This document shows, one piece after another, positions 58,589 through 64,000 of a DNA stretch of 64,000 nt (positions within the stretch are counted from its first letter, which is position 1; every line of letters starts with the position of its first letter). Origin of the DNA: Prochlorococcus sp. AG-355-A09 (GTDB taxonomy: Bacteria > Cyanobacteriota > Cyanobacteriia > PCC-6307 > Cyanobiaceae); the NCBI GenBank assembly GCA_003280995.1, contig QCDG01000004.1, positions 1-64,000 of the forward strand. Direction: 5' to 3'. The position numbers and the translations under genes were made by a program. The notes below the pieces were generated by a model. The model was not told the DNA's origin, did no database searches, and worked only from the letters and a program-made list of their open reading frames with translations.

Positions 58589-58808
58589 TAAGAATTTTTA
58601 TTTTTAAAAATTTTTCATATTCATTGATGTTTTCATAGGTACATCCCATCTCTTTTAAATTTTTTAATACCAATTCTTCTGGCTCACCTTTATCTAATTC
58701 AACAATAAGTTGTTCATTTTTGGATAACTTCTCTAAAGCCAATTTAATCTTGACGACATTTAAAGGACATGGAACAGATTTCAGATCCAAATACTTTAAA
58801 AAAGTCAC
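58578..58808 (-). CDS. TusA/SirA-like sulfur carrier domain protein
   Basis: A 76-residue TusA-family protein with LDLKSVPCPLNVVKIKLAL, where the Cys in CPxN/CPLN is the persulfide site in TusA. The C-terminal half (about residues 45-76) diverges from the usual TusA sheet, so partner and role are unclear; tRNA thiolation or other sulfur delivery is possible. The start is GTG at 58808, sharing one base with the dnaJ stop, so it is surely part of the chaperone transcript. Confidence 0.85.
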   Translation of the reverse strand: MTFLKYLDLKSVPCPLNVVKIKLALEKLSKNEQLIVELDKGEPEELVLKNLKEMGCTYENINEYEKFLKIKILNDN

Positions 58809-59935
58809 TAAGATTCTTTACCAAATAATTTACTAAATAATCCACTACTGGAATTGATATTTTTATCTGAATACTGAGAAGCTAAATCCTCTAAAAGATT
58901 TCGCTCTTCATCAGTTATACGAGTTGGCAATTTTACCTTTATTAGAACTTCATGATTTCCTCTGGCAACTGGATTACCAAGTCTAGGTACGCCTTTATTC
59001 TCAAGTGAAAGAGTTGTATTTGGTTGCGTCCCACTTGGAATTTTTAAATTAACTTTGCCATCAACTGTAGTAATTTCAACAGTATCTCCTAAAATTGCTT
59101 GTAGATAACTGACGGCTATTTCTGAGTAAATAGTCACACCATCTCTTTTTAATTTCGAATCATTCTTCACTTTGATAAAAACATAAAGATCCCCAGGTGG
59201 GCCTCCTTTCAAACCAACATTTCCCTCTCCGGAAACTCTTAATTTAGTACCAGTATCAACTCCTGCAGGAATATTAATTCTTAATTTTTTCCTGACTTGC
59301 TTTACTCCATTACCACTGCAACTTGTGCATGGATCTGAGATTATTTGACCAGTTCCATTACATGAAGGGCATTCAGCTACTTGTGTGAAATTCCCAAAAG
59401 GTGTTCTCGTGGCTCTTCTAACTTGTCCACTTCCTCCACAAGTTGTGCAAGTTTTTGGTCCGGTTCCTGGTTTGGCACCTGTTCCCCTACAAACTTCGCA
59501 TGTTTCAAGATGAGGAATTGTAATTTCTCTTTGCTGGCCAAATATTGCATCTTTAAAATCAACATTAAGATCATATCTTAAATCATCTCCTTGTTGAGGA
59601 CCTCTTCTTTGAGTTCTTCCTCCCTGTGGATTTTGCCCACCGAAGCCACCATTAAAAAAAGTTTCAAATAAATCTGCAAACCCACCCATATCGCCCATAT
59701 CAGGCATTCCAGCTGCACCTCCAAGGCCAGCTTCTCCAAATTGGTCATATCTTGCTCTAGTTTCTGGATCAGCTAGTGCTTCATAAGCCTTACCAATTTC
59801 TTTAAATTTATCTTCAGCACCAGGTTCTTTATTAACATCAGGATGATATTGTCTTGCTAATTTTCTATAAGCCCTTTTTAAGGTATCAGCATCAGCATCT
59901 CGTGAAACTCCAAGTATTTGATAAAAATCAGCCAT
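58808..59935 (-). CDS. dnaJ: Chaperone DnaJ (type I)
   Basis: Full type I Hsp40, 375 residues: J-domain with HPD (QYHPDVN), Gly/Phe-rich region ([17 protein letters not shown]), four CxxCxGxG zinc repeats from [12 protein letters not shown] to CTSCSGNG, and the C-terminal substrate domain. It delivers clients to DnaK. It lies 29 bases after grpE and is followed without a gap by the TusA-like gene. No dnaK is in the window. Confidence 0.97.
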   Translation of the reverse strand: MADFYQILGVSRDADADTLKRAYRKLARQYHPDVNKEPGAEDKFKEIGKAYEALADPETRARYDQFGEAGLGGAAGMPDMGDMGGFADLFETFFNGGFGGQNPQGGRTQRRGPQQGDDLRYDLNVDFKDAIFGQQREITIPHLETCEVCRGTGAKPGTGPKTCTTCGGSGQVRRATRTPFGNFTQVAECPSCNGTGQIISDPCTSCSGNGVKQVRKKLRINIPAGVDTGTKLRVSGEGNVGLKGGPPGDLYVFIKVKNDSKLKRDGVTIYSEIAVSYLQAILGDTVEITTVDGKVNLKIPSGTQPNTTLSLENKGVPRLGNPVARGNHEVLIKVKLPTRITDEERNLLEDLASQYSDKNINSSSGLFSKLFGKES

Positions 59936-59964
59936 TAAATAACGCTCAAGTAAAAATTTGGAAT

Positions 59965-60684
59965 TTATACATCTTCAGAAGTATTTTCCTCTGAATCAAT
60001 ACTCTCTTCAACTGTATCCTTTTCTACTTCCTCTTGTGAATTTTGTTTACCAGGTCCCATAGAGACCTTAACCAATGCATGTCGCAAAACCTTTCCCTCT
60101 AAATGATATCCTCTCTGTAATTCTTCAATAATAAAATCCTCTTCAAACTCTTCACTCGGCTCTCTTAATACAGCTTCATGCAAATTTGGATCAAATTGCT
60201 GGCCAACAACTCTCATTGGCGAAACTCCCTGTTGTTTTAAAATTTCTACCAATTGTTTATACAATCCTTGATAACTTCTATGAAGGGCTTGAGCTTCTTT
60301 ACTTTCAGGTTTTAGTTGTTGTCTGGCTCTTTCAAAATTATCAACTATTGGGAGTATTGCAGTTAAAGTTTTAGAAACAAGTTGGACTTTTAAATCATCC
60401 TGATCCCTAGATTGCCTTTTTCTAAAATTATCAAAATCTGCTGAAATCCTTACATATTGATTTTTTAATGTTTCGTGCTCTTTTTCTAATTGTTCTAACC
60501 TTGCATCATTATTTGAAATAGTATTTTTTAATTCTTCGGTGTTTATTTCTTCAGTTTTTTGAGAAGACAATTTATCATTTTCGATTATTTTATCTTCAGC
60601 AGATGAAGTATCCTCAGGGGCATTATCCTGATTAGAAACATCATTTTCTTTAAAATCAATATTATCTGATTGATTTTCAATCAT
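59965..60684 (-). CDS. grpE: Nucleotide exchange factor GrpE
   Basis: DnaK nucleotide exchange factor of 239 residues. A long acidic N-terminal part (about 1-60) precedes a coiled coil and the head domain with the signatures [21 protein letters not shown] and [12 protein letters not shown]. It leads the operon grpE-dnaJ-tusA-like-rsgA. Confidence 0.96.
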   Translation of the reverse strand: MIENQSDNIDFKENDVSNQDNAPEDTSSAEDKIIENDKLSSQKTEEINTEELKNTISNNDARLEQLEKEHETLKNQYVRISADFDNFRKRQSRDQDDLKVQLVSKTLTAILPIVDNFERARQQLKPESKEAQALHRSYQGLYKQLVEILKQQGVSPMRVVGQQFDPNLHEAVLREPSEEFEEDFIIEELQRGYHLEGKVLRHALVKVSMGPGKQNSQEEVEKDTVEESIDSEENTSEDV

Positions 60685-60724
60685 TTTTCTAAAAATTTAA
60701 TAAAACCATTTTCTAATAAAGTGA

Positions 60725-60753
60725 TGCACAAAACAAGTTGCGGAAGGCCGCAC
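60725..60753 (-). terminator. Candidate terminator downstream of msrB
   Basis: TGCGG (60739-60743) and CCGCA (60748-60752) form a five-pair GC-rich stem with loop AAGG, unusual for this AT-rich sequence. On the minus strand, after msrB, it is followed by CTTGTTTTG; on the plus strand it is followed by AAATTTTT. It probably ends msrB transcription before grpE. Confidence 0.5.
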
Positions 60754-60759
60754 AAATTT

Positions 60760-61254
60760 TTACTCAGGAACAAACCTTAATGCTAATCCGTTATTACAGT
60801 ATCTTTTGCCTGTAGGAAGTGGCCCATCATTAAAAACATGTCCTTGGTGACCTCCGCATCTAGAGCAGTGATATTCGGTTCTTGGAACAATCAACTTAAA
60901 ATCAACTTTTGTTGCAACTGATCCTTGAATCGGATCCCAAAAACTTGGCCATCCAGTGCCACTATCAAACTTTTTATCTGAGAGAAAGAGTGGTAAGTCA
61001 CATCCTGCGCAATGAAAAACCCCTTTTCTTTTTTCATTATTTAATTGGCTGCTAAAAGCTCTTTCAGTCCCTTCCTCCCTCAAAATATAATAGGATTCTG
61101 GACTTAGCCTGGATTTCCATACTTCTTTTGATAAGTTCCACTCCTCTTTAGAAGCAATCGAAGAAGCTAAAACTTGCATAGGCTTAAAAAATGTTTTTAG
61201 TATTGACATAGTAGGAATTAGAATAAAAGTTCTTCTTGATAAAAATTGATTCAT
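60760..61254 (-). CDS. msrB: Peptide-methionine (R)-S-oxide reductase, exported form
   Basis: Repairs methionine-R-sulfoxide. The catalytic Cys is in RYCNNGLALRF, and zinc is held by FHCAGCDLP and YHCSRCGGHQG. Before the enzyme domain (about from residue 48), the N-terminus has FLSRRTFILIPTMSIL, which resembles a twin-arginine signal. The start is taken as ATG at 61254 (MNQFLSRR), giving 164 residues, because the longer frame adds only a non-conserved end. Export suggests work in the periplasm or lumen. Confidence 0.88.
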   Translation of the reverse strand: MNQFLSRRTFILIPTMSILKTFFKPMQVLASSIASKEEWNLSKEVWKSRLSPESYYILREEGTERAFSSQLNNEKRKGVFHCAGCDLPLFLSDKKFDSGTGWPSFWDPIQGSVATKVDFKLIVPRTEYHCSRCGGHQGHVFNDGPLPTGKRYCNNGLALRFVPE

Positions 61255-61276
61255 ATATTTACTCACATAAAAAGTA

Positions 61277-62281
61277 ATGAATTCCATACATCCATATTCT
61301 ATTAAAAATATTCATAAATTAAGTATTGCTCCAATGATGGATTGTACTGATAAACATTTCAGAATGATAATGAGAAAAATAAGTTCTGAAGCTCTCTTGT
61401 ATACGGAAATGATTGTGGCTCAAAGTTTATTTCATACGGATAAAAAAGCAAAATTTTTAGATTTTAATAATGAAGAACACCCAATATCAATTCAATTTGG
61501 CGGAGACGATCCTGAAATCCTTAAAGAGGCTGCGAAAATGGCTGAGGACTGGGGGTATGACGAAATAAACTTTAATGTTGGCTGTCCAAGCCCAAGAGTC
61601 TGTTCTGGAAATTTTGGTGCTTCACTTATGAAAGACCCTGAAAAAGTAGCAAAATGTATAGAATCCTTGAAAAATAATTGCAACTTACCAGTTACCATAA
61701 AACACAGAATAGGTGTAGACAACGAAGATAGTTTCTTAAATTTGAATAATTTCGTAAGGTACATAGCAAATGCTGGTGCAGACAGATTTACAGTTCATGC
61801 AAGGAAAGCCATATTAAAAGGTTTAAACCCAAAACAAAATAGGACCATACCTCCACTTAAATACGATTTAGTAAAAAAATTGAAAAAATCAAATCCAAAA
61901 TTATTAATAGAAATCAATGGGGGTTTAACAAATATCGATGAATCATTAAAAGCCTTGAATGATTTTGATGGGGTCATGATTGGAAGGTCAATTTATAAAC
62001 ATCCATTGAGATGGTCTGAAATTGATCAAAAGGTTTATGGAATTAATAAAAAACCCAAATCTGCTTCAAATATTATATTCTCCTTAATTCCATATATAGA
62101 AGCTCATCTAAGTAAAGGAGGAAAATCTTGGGATATATGTAAACATCTTATAAATTTAATTGAAGGTATACCAAAAGCTAAAATTTGGAGAAATCAAATT
62201 TCAAATAAATCTATAAAAAAAGAATTAAGTATTGAATATCTGTTTAAATTAACGACAGCGCTTGAAGAAATGGGTTACTAA
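61277..62281 (+). CDS. dusA: tRNA-dihydrouridine synthase A
   Basis: FMN enzyme that reduces U20/20a of tRNA. The landmarks are APMMDCTDKHFR, LYTEMIVAQ, IQFGGDDPE, NFNVGCPSPRVCSGNFGASLM with the catalytic Cys, and IKHRIGVDNEDS, with VHARKAILKGLNPKQNR marking the DusA subtype. Length 334 is normal. Its stop overlaps the RRM gene by 4 bases. Confidence 0.95.
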   Translation: MNSIHPYSIKNIHKLSIAPMMDCTDKHFRMIMRKISSEALLYTEMIVAQSLFHTDKKAKFLDFNNEEHPISIQFGGDDPEILKEAAKMAEDWGYDEINFNVGCPSPRVCSGNFGASLMKDPEKVAKCIESLKNNCNLPVTIKHRIGVDNEDSFLNLNNFVRYIANAGADRFTVHARKAILKGLNPKQNRTIPPLKYDLVKKLKKSNPKLLIEINGGLTNIDESLKALNDFDGVMIGRSIYKHPLRWSEIDQKVYGINKKPKSASNIIFSLIPYIEAHLSKGGKSWDICKHLINLIEGIPKAKIWRNQISNKSIKKELSIEYLFKLTTALEEMGY

Positions 62282-62745
62282 TTTGTCTCGTTTAAAGGAT
62301 TGCTCTCATTGGATACTCCCCTTTTTCTCCTACTCCTACCATTTTCATATTCAGAGTTATCAGAAGAATTTCCATAGCTTCTGTCTTCCCAACCTTCTGC
62401 TCCAGAAGATTTATTTGAGTTAGAGCTATTAGATCTAGAATTGCCACCTCCATAGCCGCCACCATTATTGCCACCTCTCCCTCCTCTACGAGATCCACCT
62501 GAACCTCTTGGCTCAGCTTTATTTATTCTTAATGGTCTACCCATAAGTTCCGTACCTTGCAAACCATCAATAGCTGTTGATTCAATCGCTTCATCTGCCA
62601 TTTCAATAAATGCGAATCCTCTTTTCCTTCCAGTATCTCTCTCCAAGGGAAGAGAACAATTTAAAACCTCACCAAAAGGGGCAAACAACTGTATAACATC
62701 TTCACGCTCTGCGCGGAACGGCAAATTGCCAACAAAAATACTCAC
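62278..62745 (-). CDS. Glycine-rich RRM RNA-binding protein (Rbp type)
   Basis: A 155-residue RNA-binding protein with one RRM (residues 1-80): RNP2 IFVGNLPF and RNP1 KRGFAFIEM. The rest is Gly/Ser/Asn/Arg-rich (RRGGRGGNNGGGYGGGNS). Cyanobacterial Rbp proteins of this type are cold-inducible and bind mRNA. The start is GTG at 62745. The convergent dusA ends within its last codons. Confidence 0.93.
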   Translation of the reverse strand: MSIFVGNLPFRAEREDVIQLFAPFGEVLNCSLPLERDTGRKRGFAFIEMADEAIESTAIDGLQGTELMGRPLRINKAEPRGSGGSRRGGRGGNNGGGYGGGNSRSNSSNSNKSSGAEGWEDRSYGNSSDNSEYENGRSRRKRGVSNESNPLNETN

Positions 62746-62858
62746 TTTAAACTCAACAAAAAATTTACCTTATAAAAAAACTACAATTGGTAGTTTCATA
62801 ACGTTGCACTACTATTCTACTTCAAAGCATACCCTTGTTGTAGAAAAATAATTGAGAT

Positions 62859-64000
62859 TCAAAGTAACAATCTTTTTTGCCAATTATTTACCTCTTTTTC
62901 TACCTGAACAAAACCTGTACCACCCTCGCTATCTCTTGATTTAACGACATTTAGAGGTTTAAGATCCACAAAAACATCCTTATCAAAATCAGGATGAAAT
63001 TTTTTAAATTCTTCAATTGTGAGATTTTTAAATAACATTTTTCTCTCCAAACAATATTTAACCATTTGACCAACAACTTGATAGGCGGTCCTAAAAGGAA
63101 CATCTTTATTAACTAAGTAATCTGCCAAATCAGTAGCATTAGAAAAGTCGTTTTCTACAGAATCAGATAGGTTTTTAATATTAAATTCAATGCCCTCATT
63201 AATTAAAATAGTCATTGCCTTAATACAAGAAGATATGGTTTCTGCAGTGTCAAATAATGGCTCTTTATCCTCCTGAAAATCCTTATTGTAAGAAAGTGGT
63301 ACCCCTTTGACCATCGTTAACAATGCCTGGAGATGCCCATACACTCTTCCTGTCTTACCTCTTATCAATTCTGGAACGTCAGGATTTTTTTTCTGCGGCA
63401 TTAAGCTACTTCCCGTAGCACATTTATCTGTTAATTTTGCAAAAGAAAATTCATCAGTTACCCACAAAATAATTTCCTCTGAAATTTTACTTAAATGAGA
63501 CATCAATATTGCAGATGCAGAAACAAACTCTATGCAAAAATCTCTATCGCTCACTGCATCAATGCTGTTTTTATAAATCTTTTTAAAACCTAATTCTGCA
63601 GCTGTAAAGTGCCTATCTATTTTTATTTTTGTTCCAGCTAATGCTGCAGCTCCTAAAGGAGAAATATTAACTCTTGAGCGTACTTCTTTATACCTTTCAC
63701 GGTCTCTTTGGAGCATTTCTATGTAAGCCAATAAATGATGAGCCAAAGATAATGGTTGAGCTCTTTGCAAGTGAGTATATCCAGGAATTAAGGTATAAAT
63801 ATTGGATTTCGCCAGATTTAAGAAGGATTTTTGCAAATCGATTATTAAAATTTCAATATTATCAATCTCTTTTCTTAGCCACAATCTTATGTCGGTACCA
63901 ACTTGATCATTTCTACTTCTACCAGTGTGTAATTTTTTCCCAGTTTCACCAATTAAACTTATCAGCTTTTCTTCTATGCAATAGTGAATATCTTCAGCAG
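62859..64000 (-). CDS. argH: Argininosuccinate lyase (N-terminus outside window)
   Basis: Cleaves argininosuccinate to arginine and fumarate. The frame is open to the window end; the residues before the internal Met at 63884 include HYCIEEKL and [12 protein letters not shown], a conserved ArgH motif. The superfamily signature [12 protein letters not shown] with the catalytic Ser loop is present, with [12 protein letters not shown] upstream. The gene begins beyond 64000. The C-terminus is complete (stop at 62859). Confidence 0.95.
   Translation of the reverse strand, partial: AEDIHYCIEEKLISLIGETGKKLHTGRSRNDQVGTDIRLWLRKEIDNIEILIIDLQKSFLNLAKSNIYTLIPGYTHLQRAQPLSLAHHLLAYIEMLQRDRERYKEVRSRVNISPLGAAALAGTKIKIDRHFTAAELGFKKIYKNSIDAVSDRDFCIEFVSASAILMSHLSKISEEIILWVTDEFSFAKLTDKCATGSSLMPQKKNPDVPELIRGKTGRVYGHLQALLTMVKGVPLSYNKDFQEDKEPLFDTAETISSCIKAMTILINEGIEFNIKNLSDSVENDFSNATDLADYLVNKDVPFRTAYQVVGQMVKYCLERKMLFKNLTIEEFKKFHPDFDKDVFVDLKPLNVVKSRDSEGGTGFVQVEKEVNNWQKRLLL

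Noticed and set aside
62468-62851. Plus-strand ORF over the RRM gene
   Set aside because: Antisense of the glycine-rich coding part; product is proline/serine-rich without pattern.

Overview
The window is an AT-rich, gene-dense stretch of a picocyanobacterial chromosome, most likely a high-light Prochlorococcus marinus. The evidence is: a high-light-inducible protein with the NGRFAMIGF motif, PsbX, Ycf66 and Ycf19/YggT proteins, a CYP38-type cyclophilin, a Gap2-type GAPDH, a paired Flv3/Flv1 flavodiiron operon, a circularly permuted tmRNA encoding the tag ANKIVSFSRQTAPVAA, and very short intergenic spacers. I see no insertion sequence, prophage, CRISPR array or rRNA. The genes look like stable core genome, with a few small lineage-specific genes between them.

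Layout: 1-4.7 kb is the Fe-S assembly operon sufB(partial)-sufC-sufD-sufS, followed by a convergent S9 peptidase. 6.7-11.9 kb holds peptide deformylase, a HIT protein, a small membrane protein, an SbmA/BacA-like ABC transporter, an Hlip, and the thylakoid genes ycf66, psbX and yggT/ycf19. 11.9-20 kb holds accC, a tRNA-Leu with anticodon AAG, an LpxB-like protein, and a minus-strand run of a LigD-phosphoesterase-like protein, smc and a PRC-barrel protein. 20-25 kb is the most accessory-looking part: a 45-residue membrane protein, a YqjD/YqjE-like pair, an RlmL-like methyltransferase, the tmRNA, an aldo/keto reductase, and an orphan ParA ATPase overlapping a small membrane protein.

25-34.7 kb holds argJ, coaE, gatB, thiO, ndk, speA and alaS. 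34.8-39 kb is the operon flv3-flv1-FMN reductase. 39-45.3 kb is a minus-strand run: cbiD, guaA, a PD-(D/E)XK nuclease with Cys clusters, two unknown genes and the penicillin-binding protein 2 gene. 45.3-50.6 kb holds an aminotransferase, an AbrB-domain membrane protein, a secreted unknown, an HNH nuclease, an atypical SDR and pdxA. 50.6-57.7 kb holds efp-accB, a lumenal cyclophilin with thiL, gap2, and murC-murB-ybaB. 57.7-64 kb holds the chaperone operon grpE-dnaJ-tusA-like-rsgA, msrB, dusA, a glycine-rich RRM protein and the 3' part of argH.

How they work together: most genes are housekeeping (Fe-S assembly, fatty acid initiation, arginine/polyamine, cell wall, translation). A second theme is photosynthetic membranes and oxidative or light stress: Hlip, PsbX, Ycf66, flavodiiron O2 reduction, MsrB and CYP38. 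Non-ATG starts are common (GTG for def, ycf66, psbX; TTG for murC, speA, parA, argJ, cbiD, smc), so starts were chosen by homology and spacing. The best leads for further work are the LigD-like protein beside smc, the A34 tRNA-Leu, the Cys-rich PD-(D/E)XK protein, the flv operon with its reductase, and the small unassigned membrane proteins. No clear defence island or novel multi-gene system is visible.
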